Positions 25,723 to 36,750 of a DNA stretch of 64,000 nt are shown piece by piece. This stretch comes from Bacteroidales bacterium (GTDB lineage: Bacteria > Bacteroidota > Bacteroidia > Bacteroidales > UBA932): NCBI GenBank assembly GCA_017647795.1, contig JAGCJX010000023.1, positions 62,001 through 126,000 on the forward strand, in the 5' to 3' direction. The notes beneath the pieces are model-generated. The model saw only the letters and a list, made by a program, of their open reading frames with translations. It was not told the DNA's origin and ran no database searches. A program made the position numbers and the translations under genes. Within the stretch, counting starts at the first letter, position 1. The number at the start of each line of letters is the position of its first letter.

Positions 25723-27669
25723 TTAACTCAAGGACATCCATTCTTCCATCTTGATGTCCAACTCCCGTTTGATTTCCAAGTACTTGCGCATAATGGTATC
25801 AAAATCCATGGAGGGATCCAGGGCCGCCAGGATGGTTTCTTGTTTCTTCAATTCGGCCTCCAGGACAGAAATGCGGTGTTCCAAATTGTCCATCAACTTA
25901 CGACGGCGGCGTTCTTCTTTCTGCTCCTCAAACGATTTCACCCGAACCGAAGCCTCTTCCGGCTTTTGGGGATCGGACACGGGACGTTGTTCCAAACGTT
26001 TGTCGGATTTCTTCTCTACTTTCGCAGGGGTGCTGCTCACCTCCAGATCCGAAAGTTGCTCGAGTTTGCGTCGTTCCAGGAACTCTTGTACCCCACCCAA
26101 GTGTTCTTTGACCTGACCATCCCGGAACTCATAAATCTTGTCCACAAGACCGTCCAAAAAGTCCCGGTCGTGGGAAACTACCACCAAGGTTCCGTCGTAC
26201 TGTTGCAAGGCCTGCTTGAGGATGTCTTTGGAACGGATGTCCATGTGGTTCGTCGGTTCGTCGAGAGCCAATAGGTTGTACGGGTGCAGGATGAGTTTGG
26301 CCATCGCCAAGCGCGAACGCTCGCCCCCACTCAACACCGCAACCTTTTTGTCAATGTCTTCTCCTTTGAACAGGAAAGCTGCCAAAATATCCCGCAGCTT
26401 GGTGCGGATGTCCCCAACCGCCACGCGGTCCAAGGTACCGAAAACCGTTTCTTGCTTATCCAAGATATCTTCTTGGTTCTGAGCATAGTAACCAACTGCA
26501 ACGTTGTAACCCAACTGAGCGCTACCTTCCAGCGGATCGATCTCACGCATCAGGAGTTTCATCATGGTACTCTTTCCTTCCCCATTCCGACCGACAAAGG
26601 CCACTTTTTCTCCCCGCTCAATGGTAATGTTTGCATCTTTGAACACTACTTTCTGCGGGTAGCCACCAATCAAGTCTTTGGTCTGGTACACAACCTGACC
26701 CGAACGGGGTGCCGGCGGGAATTTCACATTCAAGGCCGACTTGTCTTCCTCGTCAATTTCAATGCGGTCCAATTTTGCCAGTTGTTTGATCCGCGACTGC
26801 ACTTGGTTGGACTTGGTCGCCTTGTAACGGAAGCGTTCAATGAACTCCTCGCTCTTTTCAATCATCCGCTGCTGGTTTTCGTAGGCGGCTTTTTGCTGGG
26901 CAATGCGCTCTTTGCGTAACACCAAGTACTGGCTATAAGGGACTTTGTAGTCGTGGATGTGTCCCAACATAATCTCCACCGTCCGGTTCGTTACGCGATC
27001 CAGAAAACGGCGATCGTGGGAAATCAACAACAAGGATCCGTTGAATGTCGAGAGGTATTCTTCCAGCCACTGGATGGATTCGATGTCCAAGTGGTTCGTC
27101 GGCTCGTCCAACAACAACACATCCGGACGGCGCAACAGGATCTTGGCCAATTCAATGCGCATGTTCCAACCTTGACTGAAAGTGCTGCGAGGACGGTTGA
27201 GTTCTTCCTTTTTGAAGCCCAAACCCATCAGGGTCCGTTCTGCAGTCACCTGCGGAGAATCGGTACGGATCATGGCCAAACGATCGTTCAACTCGTTCAT
27301 TTCCACGATCAGACCGTTGTATGTCTTGGACTCGTAGTCCGTACGTTCCGCCAACTCCTGACCGATCGCCTCAATGCGCTTCTCCATCTTTTCAGCTTCG
27401 GCGAAGACCGTCATCGTCTCTTCGATGACCGTTCGTTCCTTGGTATAACTCATGATCTGAGGCAAGTAGCCCAAGGTAATCTCGTTCGGCATCATAATCT
27501 GTCCGGAAGTCGGGTGATCGATGCCCATGATCAGCTTCATGATGGTGGACTTACCGGCTCCGTTCTTTCCCACAAGACCGATGTGTTCCCCATCGCTGAT
27601 GTGGAAATTGATGTCATCCAGCAAGGTAAAACCGCCGTAAGCAACTGTCAGGTTATTGATGGATATCAT
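25723..27669 (-). CDS. ABC-F family ATPase (ribosome-associated type)
   Basis: A 648-residue protein with two ABC domains and no membrane segments. Domain 1 has GLVGKNGAGKSTIMKL and LLLDEPTNHLD; domain 2 has FVGRNGEGKSTMMKL, LSGGERSRLAMAK and LALDEPTNHMD. The linker and an extended C-terminal coiled coil (about residues 575-640, rich in E, K and R) are typical of Uup/EttA-like proteins that act on the ribosome. Its first 4 bp overlap tatC. The exact subfamily cannot be set; resistance function is possible but not indicated. Confidence 0.9.
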   Translation of the reverse strand: MISINNLTVAYGGFTLLDDINFHISDGEHIGLVGKNGAGKSTIMKLIMGIDHPTSGQIMMPNEITLGYLPQIMSYTKERTVIEETMTVFAEAEKMEKRIEAIGQELAERTDYESKTYNGLIVEMNELNDRLAMIRTDSPQVTAERTLMGLGFKKEELNRPRSTFSQGWNMRIELAKILLRRPDVLLLDEPTNHLDIESIQWLEEYLSTFNGSLLLISHDRRFLDRVTNRTVEIMLGHIHDYKVPYSQYLVLRKERIAQQKAAYENQQRMIEKSEEFIERFRYKATKSNQVQSRIKQLAKLDRIEIDEEDKSALNVKFPPAPRSGQVVYQTKDLIGGYPQKVVFKDANITIERGEKVAFVGRNGEGKSTMMKLLMREIDPLEGSAQLGYNVAVGYYAQNQEDILDKQETVFGTLDRVAVGDIRTKLRDILAAFLFKGEDIDKKVAVLSGGERSRLAMAKLILHPYNLLALDEPTNHMDIRSKDILKQALQQYDGTLVVVSHDRDFLDGLVDKIYEFRDGQVKEHLGGVQEFLERRKLEQLSDLEVSSTPAKVEKKSDKRLEQRPVSDPQKPEEASVRVKSFEEQKEERRRRKLMDNLEHRISVLEAELKKQETILAALDPSMDFDTIMRKYLEIKRELDIKMEEWMSLS

Positions 27670-28421
27670 TTCTTACAAAAATAGATACTAAGTTCATACA
27701 ACAAATACATGGGAATGCCCACCAAGAACAAGGTGAAAGCATCTCCCGTCGGTGTGATGATGGCTGCCAGCACCAACAACACAATCACCGCGTGCTTGCG
27801 GTATTTTTTCATCCAATCCCGGGTCAACAGCCCAATGCGGGAAAGCACGGCGGCCAAGGTCGGCATCTCAAACACCAGCCCCATCATCAGACAGAGGCGG
27901 ATGAACATCGCAATGTAGGATTGCAACGAGATCTGGTTGGCTACGGAAGCACTGACCTGATAGGTTCCCAAGAACCGCAGGGTCAAAGGAAAGATCAGCA
28001 GATAGGCCATCAACAGACCCACCAGGAACATTCCGCCTCCAAAAAGGAAAGCACCACGGACCGCATGCTTCTCGGAATCGTACAACGCAGGTGCAACAAA
28101 TCCCCACAACAAATACAGCAAATAAGGAATTGTCACAATAAATCCGGCCCAGAAAGAGATTTTCAGGTGGATGAAAAACTGGGCAGCCAGATCGATGTTG
28201 ATCAACTCCATCGAAAAGGCTGCCGGTGCTTCCAAGCCCAATCGTGTCAGCAGCCAGGCCAAACCCCGGTACAGGATAAAATCATCACGCAAAGGAGCCA
28301 GGATGAGGGTCCCAAAGACAAAGTCCTTGGCCAGGAAGGCCACAACCATCCCCACAAGAACGACCACCAACGCCCGCCAAAGGATGCCCCGGAGTTCGTC
28401 AATGTGCTCCCAGAATGTCAT
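27666..28421 (-). CDS. tatC: Sec-independent protein translocase TatC
   Basis: A 251-residue TatC with six predicted membrane segments; it recognises twin-arginine signal peptides. The signature MTFWEHIDELR opens the protein and GFVAPALYDSEKH follows the third segment. I start at the ATG at 28421; a GTG at 28439 would add six residues and cannot be excluded. It is 27 bp after tatA and overlaps the ABC-F gene by 4 bp. Confidence 0.95.
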   Translation of the reverse strand: MTFWEHIDELRGILWRALVVVLVGMVVAFLAKDFVFGTLILAPLRDDFILYRGLAWLLTRLGLEAPAAFSMELINIDLAAQFFIHLKISFWAGFIVTIPYLLYLLWGFVAPALYDSEKHAVRGAFLFGGGMFLVGLLMAYLLIFPLTLRFLGTYQVSASVANQISLQSYIAMFIRLCLMMGLVFEMPTLAAVLSRIGLLTRDWMKKYRKHAVIVLLVLAAIITPTGDAFTLFLVGIPMYLLYELSIYFCKK

Positions 28422-28448
28422 TTCGCGTTCTGCTGCCACCGACCTGTC

Positions 28449-28649
28449 TTATTTCTTTTGTTCGGTTTCTGCGTCGTCTTTGAGTTCATCTTCAATGCCC
28501 TTCACTCCTTCTTTGAAGCTGCGGACACCTTTGCCGATTCCCTTCATCAATTCGGGAATCTTCTTCCCTCCAAAAAACAACAAAACAATCAAAGCAATGA
28601 CCAGAATTTCAGTCAGGCCGATGGAACCCAAGAAAAGCATAGTTTTCAT
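28449..28649 (-). CDS. tatA: Sec-independent protein translocase TatA
   Basis: A 66-residue TatA/E family protein: one N-terminal membrane helix (GLTEILVIALIVLLFFGGKK), the FGGKKIPELMKGIGKG hinge and amphipathic helix, and a charged C-terminus. It forms the translocation pore with TatC encoded next. No TatB-like gene is nearby, so a minimal TatAC system is likely, as is usual in this phylum. Confidence 0.95.
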   Translation of the reverse strand: MKTMLFLGSIGLTEILVIALIVLLFFGGKKIPELMKGIGKGVRSFKEGVKGIEDELKDDAETEQKK

Positions 28650-28670
28650 ACGATTTCAGTTTTATCTATT

Positions 28671-29093
28671 TTATTCGTTTTCTTTTTGTGCGTGCTTGCG
28701 GAAAGCTTCCAAAAAGAAATCCGGCACACGCGTGGGACGACGGGTATCGGCGTGGATGAAACCCAACACCACCTTGCCACAGACAACCAAATCCCCGGCC
28801 TGGTTGTAAATATCGGTCAACACCTCCACCCGAGCCATCGGTTCTTTTTCAATGCGGCTGACAATGCGCAGGATGTCCCCCATTTTGGCAGGTGTCTTGT
28901 ATTGGCACTCCACCGCAACCACCGGCATCATGATGCCCCGTTTCTCGATCTCATAAATGGGCAAACCCAAATCGATCAAGCATTGATGACGGCCGCACTC
29001 AAAATAGCGGATGTAGTTGGAGTGATGGACGATCCCCATCAAGTCCGTCTCATAATAACGTACCTCCAAGGAGGTTTCGGAAACACAATACAT
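28671..29093 (-). CDS. Acyl-CoA thioesterase of the YbgC/4HBT hot-dog family
   Basis: A 140-residue hot-dog-fold thioesterase. EVRYYETDLMGIVHHSNYIRYFECGR near the N-terminus carries the conserved Asp and the YxxYFE pattern of the 4-hydroxybenzoyl-CoA thioesterase family. The ATG at 29093 lies 4 bp after the P-ATPase stop; another in-frame ATG at 29108 would overlap that gene by 11 bp. Substrate unknown; YbgC-like members act on short-chain or lipid-related acyl-CoA. Confidence 0.85.
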   Translation of the reverse strand: MYCVSETSLEVRYYETDLMGIVHHSNYIRYFECGRHQCLIDLGLPIYEIEKRGIMMPVVAVECQYKTPAKMGDILRIVSRIEKEPMARVEVLTDIYNQAGDLVVCGKVVLGFIHADTRRPTRVPDFFLEAFRKHAQKENE

Positions 29094-29097
29094 AAGC

Positions 29098-31689
29098 CTA
29101 TCTCTCAATCATACGTTTCACCAAGCGGATCAGCTCACCCAACCACAGCACCAAAGAGGTACCCAGCAAAATGGTTACCCACTCGCGTACACTCAAAGCC
29201 GTGGTACGGAAGAAACCCCCACCGTAAGTTACAATGACAATTTGTAACAGGAGGATGAACAAGGTAATGAAGACAAACGACTTGTTTTGGCTCAAATGAC
29301 GGAACGCAGAGAAATTGGTTCCGGCAACACGGGCATTGAACAAGTTCCATACTTGCATCATCACAAACGTGGTGAAGAAGATGGTCAACTCGTGGGTGCT
29401 GATGCCTCCGCCGCGTTGCAGCAAGATCAGCATGGCCAACAAGATACCCAAGAAAATAAAACCCACACCGAAGATGTTGTACGCCATCGGCTTGGTAATG
29501 ATAAAGGCATCACGATGTCTGGGTTTGTTCTTCAGCACACTGGGTTCAGACGGCTCACTAGCCAAAGCCAAGGCAGCAAACGTATCCATGATGAGGTTTA
29601 CCCACAACATTTGCGAAACGGTCAAGGGGAATTCAACTCCAATGAACGGTCCGATCAAAGCGGTCAACAAAGCAACCACGTTGATGGTCAACTGGAATTG
29701 GATGAAACGTTGGATGTTCAGGTACAACGAACGGCCCCAACGCACAGCGTTCACAATGCTTGCAAACGAGTCGTCCAACAAGATGATGTCGCTGGCTTCC
29801 TTCGCAACCGAGGTACCGGTTCCCATGGAAAGCCCCACGTTGGCGTAGTTCAACGCCGGAGCATCGTTGGTACCGTCACCGGTTACAGCCACAACCGCAC
29901 CACTCTCCTGCAACAGGCGCACCAAACGCATTTTGTCTGCTGGACGTGCACGAGCCATCACCTTGATTTTCAAGGCTACCTGACGGGCATCCTCTTCGTT
30001 CAAGGCCGCAAACTGCGTACCGGTAATGATGTTCTCATCGGTATCGGTCGGCAACCACAAACCAGCTTGACGGGCGATTTCCCGAGCTGTCGGAGCGGTG
30101 TCACCCGTCACAATCTTCACGGCAATACCTGCGCTGGTACAAGCATCCATAGCAGCCGGTACGTCAGCACGAATGGGGTCTTCAATGGCCACAAAGCCTT
30201 GGAAAGCAAAGGTAGCACCTGCAATCAGGTCCTCAATGGGCGTTTCAGCGGAAGCCCGGTCGATCGAAGCCACCAAGAAGCCCAGGGCTCGCATACCTTT
30301 GTTTTGGAAGACAGCTATTTCCGACAAAGTTACCTGAATATCAATATCTTTTACAAGTTTCAGCACGATTTCCGGAGCACCTTTGAGGTACAATTTCAAC
30401 GGACCCGCTTGATCAAATTGGGAATCGACCAAAGTCGCCATGTACTTGCGCTCAGTACTGAATACCAAGCGTTGTACAAGCTTTGCACCTTCGCGCAGCT
30501 GAACATAATCGTATCCTTTGTCGTGCAAGCACATCAGCAATGCACATTCCGTCGGGTTACCCACTTCCTGGATGTTCTTGGGATCGCGCAGATCCAAGAA
30601 AGCCGAAGAGTTCGAAGCAAAGGCTTCCGCAATGTGATTGTCAACTCCGTTGGCAAACACGGCTTCCTTCACACGCATGCGGTTTTGGGTCAAAGTACCG
30701 GTTTTGTCTGTACAAATCACGGTCGTTGCCCCCATGGTCTCGCAAGCATGCATCTTGCGCACCAAGGTATTGGAAGCGGTCATCTTGCGCATGCTATAGG
30801 CCAAGGACAAGGTCACACTCATGGCCAATCCTTCCGGTACAGCAACTACGATCAAGGTCACAGCAATCATAAAGAACGAGAGCAGGAGCTCAAAGGTCTG
30901 CATACTCCAATCGAAGGTCTTGCCTTGTACCACAAAATCCAACACACAGAGTGCCAAGAAAGTAGATCCTGCCACAATGAAAGAAATCTTGCTGATGATG
31001 CCGCTCAGTTTGTCCAACTGACGGTTCAAGGGAGTTTCTTGTCCGGTCAATTCTGTGGCTTGACGGGCAGTCTTGCCAATTTCGGTCGCATCACCGACTG
31101 CAAACACTTCCATCACACCAGAACCTTCTGCCACGGTCGTTCCCCGATAAATGCGGTTGGGTGCATACGCTCCTTCAAAATCAGCGACTTCACCCGGTTT
31201 CTTCTCTGCAGGAACCGACTCTCCATTGAGGGTGGATTCGTTCACCGACAAGCTCATCACTTCAACGACAACGCCGTCGGCCGGGATCTCATCCCCCTGC
31301 TCCACAATAACATAGTCCCCTACTACAATTTCGGTCTTGGGAATCATCACCACATGACCTTCGCGGTAAACCTTTACCAGGACCGAGTCGTTGATCTGGT
31401 TCAGGACATCAAACTCTCTGGCCGCCCGGTATTCGTTGATGAACGAAAGGAAGGTTGCCAAAAAGACCGCAATCAAAATCCCGAAACTCTCAGCAAAAGA
31501 GCCGTGGAAATAGCCGGTGATAAAGGACAACAAGGTTGCAAAAAGCAACAACTTGATGATCGGGTCATTGAATTTTTGCAAAAACAACTTCCAGGCAGGA
31601 ATCCGTTCCGGCGGGGTCATCGTATTTTCCCCGTGCTGGCGACGGCTTTCCTGAACTTGTTCGGCGTTTAAGCCTTGGTAAATTTGCAT
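29098..31689 (-). CDS. Calcium-translocating P-type ATPase, PMCA type
   Basis: An 863-residue type IIB P-ATPase. The phosphorylation site is [14 protein letters not shown] (Asp near residue 325), with [13 protein letters not shown] in the actuator domain, [17 protein letters not shown] in the fourth membrane helix, and [12 protein letters not shown] in the P domain. About ten membrane segments are expected. It likely exports Ca2+. Its start lies 22 bp inside the end of valS, an unusually deep overlap of unrelated genes, so translation is probably coupled. Confidence 0.92.
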   Translation of the reverse strand: MQIYQGLNAEQVQESRRQHGENTMTPPERIPAWKLFLQKFNDPIIKLLLFATLLSFITGYFHGSFAESFGILIAVFLATFLSFINEYRAAREFDVLNQINDSVLVKVYREGHVVMIPKTEIVVGDYVIVEQGDEIPADGVVVEVMSLSVNESTLNGESVPAEKKPGEVADFEGAYAPNRIYRGTTVAEGSGVMEVFAVGDATEIGKTARQATELTGQETPLNRQLDKLSGIISKISFIVAGSTFLALCVLDFVVQGKTFDWSMQTFELLLSFFMIAVTLIVVAVPEGLAMSVTLSLAYSMRKMTASNTLVRKMHACETMGATTVICTDKTGTLTQNRMRVKEAVFANGVDNHIAEAFASNSSAFLDLRDPKNIQEVGNPTECALLMCLHDKGYDYVQLREGAKLVQRLVFSTERKYMATLVDSQFDQAGPLKLYLKGAPEIVLKLVKDIDIQVTLSEIAVFQNKGMRALGFLVASIDRASAETPIEDLIAGATFAFQGFVAIEDPIRADVPAAMDACTSAGIAVKIVTGDTAPTAREIARQAGLWLPTDTDENIITGTQFAALNEEDARQVALKIKVMARARPADKMRLVRLLQESGAVVAVTGDGTNDAPALNYANVGLSMGTGTSVAKEASDIILLDDSFASIVNAVRWGRSLYLNIQRFIQFQLTINVVALLTALIGPFIGVEFPLTVSQMLWVNLIMDTFAALALASEPSEPSVLKNKPRHRDAFIITKPMAYNIFGVGFIFLGILLAMLILLQRGGGISTHELTIFFTTFVMMQVWNLFNARVAGTNFSAFRHLSQNKSFVFITLFILLLQIVIVTYGGGFFRTTALSVREWVTILLGTSLVLWLGELIRLVKRMIER

Positions 31690-34331
31690 AATTGTTCTTT
31701 TAAGTTGGTTAATTTGGTCAGGGCATCCGATTCTTTCTTACGTTCCATTGCCACCACTTGCTCCGGCGCATGGTTCACAAATTTCTCATTTGAAAGTTTT
31801 GCACGAACACCTTGCAAAAATTTCTCCAGACGTTCGATTTCTGCAGTGATTTTTGCAGCCTCTTCTGCCTCGTTCACCAAACCGGTCAACGGAACACGGA
31901 ACTCAATGGTTCCCACCATGAAAGAAGCTCCTGCTGCAGCTTCGTCGTCGAAGGCTTCCACCAAAACAGTTTCGGAAAGGTTCGCCATACGAGCCACTAC
32001 CGGCAAAATTTCTTCGGGGAAGTTACCCTTGATCACCAATTTCAAAGCTTCTTTCGGAGACAAACCTTTGCTTTGGCGCACATTACGAAGGGCTGCAATG
32101 GTTGCAGTACCGGTTTCGAAACGGTCAATCAAGGCAGCATCGTACGCTTGAACCTGCGGTTGTTGTGCCAACATAATGGTCTCACCTTCTTGGCGTTCTG
32201 CCAAGTTTTGCCACAATTCTTCGGTAATGAATGGCATGATCGGGTGCAACAGACGCAACAGGGTATCGAAGAAACCAATGGTTTGGTCAAAGGTCGTTTT
32301 ATCAATCGGCTTGCCAAATTCCGGTTTGATGACTTCCAGGTACCAAGCGCAGAAATCATCCCAGAACAATTTGTACAACGTCATCAAAGCATCGCTGATG
32401 CGGAATTTCTCAAAATGGTCGTTGACCACTTCCATGGTACGGTACAATTTGTTCTGGAACCAGTCCACTGCCAAGCGCGCGTGCGGAGTTTGCTCTTGTG
32501 CAGCATCCACGGTCCAACCGCAAACCAGACGATAGGCATTCCAGATCTTGTTGCAGAAGTTCCGACCTTGTTCCACTTGCGATTCATCGAAGAGGATGTC
32601 ATTACCGGCAGCACTGCAGAGCAACATACCCAGACGCACACCGTCAGCTCCATATTTCTCCATCAATTCGATGGGATCCGGAGAGTTACCCAACGATTTG
32701 GACATCTTGCGGCCCAATTTATCGCGGACGGTACCGGTCAAGTACACGTTGCGGAACGGGATTTGTCCACAGAATTCGTTGGCTGCCATGATCATACGAG
32801 CCACCCAGAAGAAAAGAATATCGGGTGCGGTGATCAAGTCGTTGGTCGGGAAATAATAAGCCAGTTCGGCATTCGGTTCCCGGTCCGGGCAACCGGCCTT
32901 TTCCGGATCAAACACAGAAATCGGCCACAACCATGAAGAGAACCAGGTGTCCAAGACGTCTTCATCCTGTTTCAAATCCGAAAGTTGAATGTTCGGATCC
33001 AAGGCACGGGCTGCAGCCAAAGCAGCTTCTGCATCGCATTCTACCACAAACTGACCATCCGGCAAGTACCAGGCAGGAATTTGTTGGCCCCACCACAATT
33101 GACGGGAAATACACCAGTCGCGGACGTTTTCCATCCAGTGACGGTAGGTATTTTTGAATTTATCTGGAATCAGACGGATTTGATCGGACTCAACACGTTC
33201 CAACGCATCTTTCGCCAGTTCATCCATCTTCAAGAACCATTGCAACGACAAACGGGGTTCGATTACGGCATTGGTCCGTTCTGAATAACCCACTTGGGAA
33301 TTGTAGCTTTCTTCTTTTTCCAGGTGTCCGGCTTCTTCCAACATCTTCACAATCTTCTTGCGGGCCACGAAACGGTCTTCGCCTACCAGGATCTGTGCTT
33401 TTTCATTCAAGCAGCCGTGCTCGTCGATGATGTCCAACACCGGCAAACGGTGACGCAAGCCGATTTCGTAGTCGTTGATATCGTGGGCAGGAGTCACTTT
33501 CAAGCAACCGGTACCGAAGTCCATGGTCACATAATCATCCTCAATCACCGGGATTTCACGACCGATCAACGGAATGAGGATCTTCTTGCCACGCAAGTGG
33601 TGGTAACGCGGGTCTTCCGGGTTGATGCAGACGGCAGCATCCGCCATGATGGTTTCCGGACGGGTGGTCGCAATCACAATGTAGTCCGAAGTCGCAACCC
33701 CATTTTCGGAAATGAAATAGCGCAGATAATAGAGTTTGGAGGGAGTGTCTTTGCGGATTACTTCTTCATCACTCACCGCAGTCAAACTTTGCGGATCCCA
33801 GTTTACCATCCGCACTCCTCTGTAAATCAATCCTTTCTTATAGAAATGAACGAACGTCTTGATGACAGCACGGCTCAGCGGCTCATCCATGGTAAACTTC
33901 GTACGTTCCCAGTCACAGGAAGCACCCAGTTTCTTCAATTGTTCCAGAATGATACCCCCGTGTTTTTCTTTCCATTCCCAAGCGTGTTTGAGGAACTCTT
34001 CACGGGTCAAAGAAGACTTGTCGATGCCTTCTGCTTTCAACTTCGCCACCACTTTGGCTTCGGTTGCAATGGATGCATGGTCCGTACCGGGTACCCAGCA
34101 AGCGTTCTTGCCGGTCATACGGGCACGACGTACCAACACGTCTTGAATCGTATTGTTCAACATGTGTCCCATGTGCAACACACCGGTCACGTTCGGCGGC
34201 GGAATCACGATGCTATAAGGTTCACGTTCATCCGGTTCCGAATGAAAAAATCTGTTTTTCAACCAATATGCATACCATTTGTCCTCGACTTCCGCCGGAT
34301 TGTATTTTGCGGATAACTCTGTATTCTTCAT
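31668..34331 (-). CDS. valS: Valine--tRNA ligase
   Basis: An 887-residue class I synthetase. The HIGH-type motif is [14 protein letters not shown], the KMSKS motif is [14 protein letters not shown], and the editing domain lies between them. The last 70 residues form the ValS coiled-coil arm that contacts tRNA. The ATG at 34331 is preferred; the longer frame begins with TTG three codons earlier. It opens a long co-directional run through the P-ATPase, tat, ABC-F and rlmB genes. Confidence 0.97.
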   Translation of the reverse strand: MKNTELSAKYNPAEVEDKWYAYWLKNRFFHSEPDEREPYSIVIPPPNVTGVLHMGHMLNNTIQDVLVRRARMTGKNACWVPGTDHASIATEAKVVAKLKAEGIDKSSLTREEFLKHAWEWKEKHGGIILEQLKKLGASCDWERTKFTMDEPLSRAVIKTFVHFYKKGLIYRGVRMVNWDPQSLTAVSDEEVIRKDTPSKLYYLRYFISENGVATSDYIVIATTRPETIMADAAVCINPEDPRYHHLRGKKILIPLIGREIPVIEDDYVTMDFGTGCLKVTPAHDINDYEIGLRHRLPVLDIIDEHGCLNEKAQILVGEDRFVARKKIVKMLEEAGHLEKEESYNSQVGYSERTNAVIEPRLSLQWFLKMDELAKDALERVESDQIRLIPDKFKNTYRHWMENVRDWCISRQLWWGQQIPAWYLPDGQFVVECDAEAALAAARALDPNIQLSDLKQDEDVLDTWFSSWLWPISVFDPEKAGCPDREPNAELAYYFPTNDLITAPDILFFWVARMIMAANEFCGQIPFRNVYLTGTVRDKLGRKMSKSLGNSPDPIELMEKYGADGVRLGMLLCSAAGNDILFDESQVEQGRNFCNKIWNAYRLVCGWTVDAAQEQTPHARLAVDWFQNKLYRTMEVVNDHFEKFRISDALMTLYKLFWDDFCAWYLEVIKPEFGKPIDKTTFDQTIGFFDTLLRLLHPIMPFITEELWQNLAERQEGETIMLAQQPQVQAYDAALIDRFETGTATIAALRNVRQSKGLSPKEALKLVIKGNFPEEILPVVARMANLSETVLVEAFDDEAAAGASFMVGTIEFRVPLTGLVNEAEEAAKITAEIERLEKFLQGVRAKLSNEKFVNHAPEQVVAMERKKESDALTKLTNLKEQLCKFTKA

Positions 34332-34351
34332 TTTTGTCAAAATTTAACCCG

Positions 34352-34376
34352 CAAATTTAACAAAATGCTATCTTTG
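34352..34376. promoter_or_regulatory. Divergent -7 elements for valS and the DUF3467 gene
   Basis: TAAATTTG on the minus strand (34352-34359) lies 20 bp before the valS ATG. TATCTTTG on the plus strand (34369-34376) lies 49 bp before the DUF3467 ATG. Both match TAnnTTTG but have no convincing -33 partner. The two promoters are almost back to back. Confidence 0.5.
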
Positions 34377-34425
34377 TGCCATAAAAATTTACGTAAAACA
34401 AAGAATTATTTCAAAGAAATACGAT

Positions 34426-34740
34426 ATGAACGCTAACAACAACGACGGAAAACTCAAAATCGAGATGACCAAAGAAGTTGCCAAAGGAGTTTACTCCAAT
34501 TTGGCCATCATTTCCCACAGCCAAACTGAATTTCTGATTGACTTTGCCCAACTCTTCCCGGGCATCGGAAAAGCCGAAGTCGTATCGCGTGTCATCATGG
34601 CACCGGAACACCTCAAACGTTTGGCCGCAGCTTTGAACGAAAACATCCGCAAATACGAACAGGCACACGGTGAAATCCAAATGGGAGCCAACAAAAACAA
34701 CATTCCCTTTGGTTTCGGACCCAATACGCCCAAAGCCTAA
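34426..34740 (+). CDS. DUF3467 domain protein
   Basis: A 104-residue protein of the DUF3467 family, common and single-copy in Bacteroidota. Recognisable parts are KEVAKGVYSNLAIISHSQTE, FLIDFAQLFPG and VVSRVIMAPEHLKRLAAALNENIRKYE. No enzymatic motif is present and the role is unknown. Its stop and the start of the next gene share one base (TAATG), so it is the first gene of a four-gene unit ending with maf. Confidence 0.85.
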   Translation: MNANNNDGKLKIEMTKEVAKGVYSNLAIISHSQTEFLIDFAQLFPGIGKAEVVSRVIMAPEHLKRLAAALNENIRKYEQAHGEIQMGANKNNIPFGFGPNTPKA

Positions 34741-35618
34741 TGAATCCCTGCTGCCAACGTAAAATCTCCATCCTGGGAGCTGGAAACATGGGCTTTCGGC
34801 TGGGCATCGCCTTGGCCGAAAATGGCTGCTGCATTGAGCACGTCTGGAACCGTACTGCCGAACGGGGCGAGAAATTGGCCAAAGCCTTACAACGCAACCA
34901 ATCCAACGCGTCGTACACCAATCAGTTAACAGACCTTTATAACTCTGATATTCTGATTCTTGCTGTATCCGATGACGCCATCACCCCCCTCATTGACCGC
35001 CTCCTTGCCGCCTTTGCACCGTTGCGGGAAAACAACCCGCACTGTCCCATTGTGCTGCACACCAGCGGAGCCACCGCCTACTCGGTTTTTGAACCCCTGT
35101 TGCAAGCCGGCTACCGCTGTGGCGTCTTCTATCCACTCATGACGCTTAGCCGGACAAAGAATGTGAATTTCATGGAGATTCCCTTGCTGTTTGAGACCGA
35201 AGACGAGCAAGTCAAACAGTGGATGAGCGAGATTGCATTTGCCCTGAAGGCCGAATACCTCTTCTGCGATTCCGCCAAACGCCTGCGCATGCACACTGCC
35301 GCAGTATTCGCTTGTAACTTTGTCAATTACATCTTGGGACTTGCCTTTGAAGTCGCTGGAAACAGCCACACGTTCCTGATGCCTTTGGCATGGGAAATGC
35401 TCCGCAAGGCCTTCCTCAAGACCCCGTGGGACGCACAAACCGGACCGGCCATCCGAGGCGACCGCACCACGATTGAAAAACACCTCCAACTCCTCAAAGA
35501 TCTCAACCTGCCGGAAGAAGAAGAATTGTACCGCCTCCTGACCGAGCGCATAGCACAACGCTTCCAATCCGGAGCAACCGGATATTACCCCGAAGAATCA
35601 TGTCAAACTACAAAGTAA
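34740..35618 (+). CDS. Rossmann-like / DUF2520 domain oxidoreductase-like protein
   Basis: A 292-residue protein with an N-terminal NAD(P)-binding motif ISILGAGNMGFRLGIAL (GxGxxG) and a C-terminal helical DUF2520 domain (HTAAVFACNFVNYILGLA). The fold resembles F420-dependent NADP oxidoreductase and ketopantoate-type dehydrogenases, but the substrate is unknown. It overlaps the upstream stop by 1 bp and the downstream HAD gene by 19 bp. Confidence 0.85.
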   Translation: MNPCCQRKISILGAGNMGFRLGIALAENGCCIEHVWNRTAERGEKLAKALQRNQSNASYTNQLTDLYNSDILILAVSDDAITPLIDRLLAAFAPLRENNPHCPIVLHTSGATAYSVFEPLLQAGYRCGVFYPLMTLSRTKNVNFMEIPLLFETEDEQVKQWMSEIAFALKAEYLFCDSAKRLRMHTAAVFACNFVNYILGLAFEVAGNSHTFLMPLAWEMLRKAFLKTPWDAQTGPAIRGDRTTIEKHLQLLKDLNLPEEEELYRLLTERIAQRFQSGATGYYPEESCQTTK

Positions 35619-36160
35619 AACTCCATCAGATCAAGGCATTGGCCTTTGATGTGGACGGCGTCCTCACCGACGGGTCCATCCTCTCCACCCCCAACGGCGA
35701 CCTGTTGCGCACTTTTGACAGCAAAGACCGGATGGGCATCCGGATGTGGGTCCTGAAAAACCACCCTGTCGGCATCTTCACCGGTGGCACTTCCCAAAGC
35801 ATTGCCCGTTTCTTCCAAGGCATCATGCCCGAAGAACACGTTTACCTCGGTGTCCGGGACAAACTTCCTCATTTTCTGGAGTTTTGCAACAAATTGGGTA
35901 TCACACCGGAAGAAGTAGCCTACGTCGGCGACGACCTCCCAGACATTCCGGTCCTGGAACGTTGCGGTCTGGCCGTTTGCCCCTGTGATGCCGTAACCGA
36001 AGTCAAGGCCGTCTGCGACTATGTTTCCTTGTACCCCGGTGGCCACGGTTGCGCCCGCGACCTGATTGAACAAACCCTGAAAGTCAAAGGCGAATGGGCC
36101 TTGGACCTTCAGGCTTATGCCGCTGTTATCCCCAACCCTGTAGACGATTTTATCCGATGA
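35600..36160 (+). CDS. KdsC-like HAD phosphatase (3-deoxy-D-manno-octulosonate-8-phosphate phosphatase)
   Basis: A 186-residue capless HAD enzyme of class C0. The nucleophile motif is LAFDVDGVLTDG, IFTGGTSQSIARF is motif II, and YVGDDLPDIPVLERCGL is the metal-binding motif IV. Size and the pattern RTFDSKDRMGIRMW match KdsC, so it probably frees Kdo for lipopolysaccharide assembly. An acylneuraminate or related sugar phosphatase role is possible, since no kdsA or kdsB is in view. It overlaps maf by 4 bp. Confidence 0.85.
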   Translation: MSNYKVKLHQIKALAFDVDGVLTDGSILSTPNGDLLRTFDSKDRMGIRMWVLKNHPVGIFTGGTSQSIARFFQGIMPEEHVYLGVRDKLPHFLEFCNKLGITPEEVAYVGDDLPDIPVLERCGLAVCPCDAVTEVKAVCDYVSLYPGGHGCARDLIEQTLKVKGEWALDLQAYAAVIPNPVDDFIR

Positions 36161-36750
36161 TTCTCAACGAATTGATCCGCCCCTGGTCCGTCATCCTCGC
36201 CTCCGCCTCGCCGCGTCGTCAAGAATTACTCCGGGGCCTGGGCATTGACTTTGTCGTGGACACCCAATCCAACACCGACGAACGGTTCGACCCGTCCTTA
36301 CCCAATGCGGTCGTACCGGAATTTTTGTCACGCCTCAAATCCGAAGGTTTTCACCGACCTCTGCAAGCCCAAGAACTGCTGATTACTGCTGACACCCTGG
36401 TCTGCGTCGACGATCAGATTCTCGGCAAACCTGTGGACCGGGACGACGCCGTCCGCATGCTGCAACAACTCTCCAACCGGGCACACCAGGTCTACACCGG
36501 TGTTACCTTGCGCACCTGCAACCGGACGCATTCCTTCTGTGTAAAATCAGACGTAGTTTTCCGGGAAATTACTTTAGATGAGATTAATTATTACATTGAT
36601 ACATACAAACCTTACGACAAGGCTGGTGCTTACGGAATCCAAGAATGGATCGGCTACGCGGCCATCACCGGACTCAACGGTTCTTACTTCAATGTAATGG
36701 GTCTACCGGTGCAACGGCTGTACGATGAATTGGTAAAATTCCTCGGCTAA
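36157..36750 (+). CDS. Maf-like nucleoside triphosphate pyrophosphatase
   Basis: A 197-residue Maf/YhdE family protein. LASASPRRQELLRGLG at residues 14-29, TDERFDP, TADTLVCVDDQILGKP and KAGAYGIQEW are the conserved nucleotide-binding blocks. It hydrolyses non-canonical or dTTP/UTP-type nucleotides. The start overlaps the stop of the HAD gene as ATGA; the longer frame beginning at 36094 lies inside that gene and is not used. Its stop overlaps the recQ stop on the other strand. Confidence 0.92.
   Translation: MILNELIRPWSVILASASPRRQELLRGLGIDFVVDTQSNTDERFDPSLPNAVVPEFLSRLKSEGFHRPLQAQELLITADTLVCVDDQILGKPVDRDDAVRMLQQLSNRAHQVYTGVTLRTCNRTHSFCVKSDVVFREITLDEINYYIDTYKPYDKAGAYGIQEWIGYAAITGLNGSYFNVMGLPVQRLYDELVKFLG

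Noticed and set aside
29287..31671. 794-codon open frame antisense to the calcium pump gene
   Set aside because: It mirrors the whole coding region of a clear P-ATPase, shows no domain, and results from codon bias that removes stops on the opposite strand.
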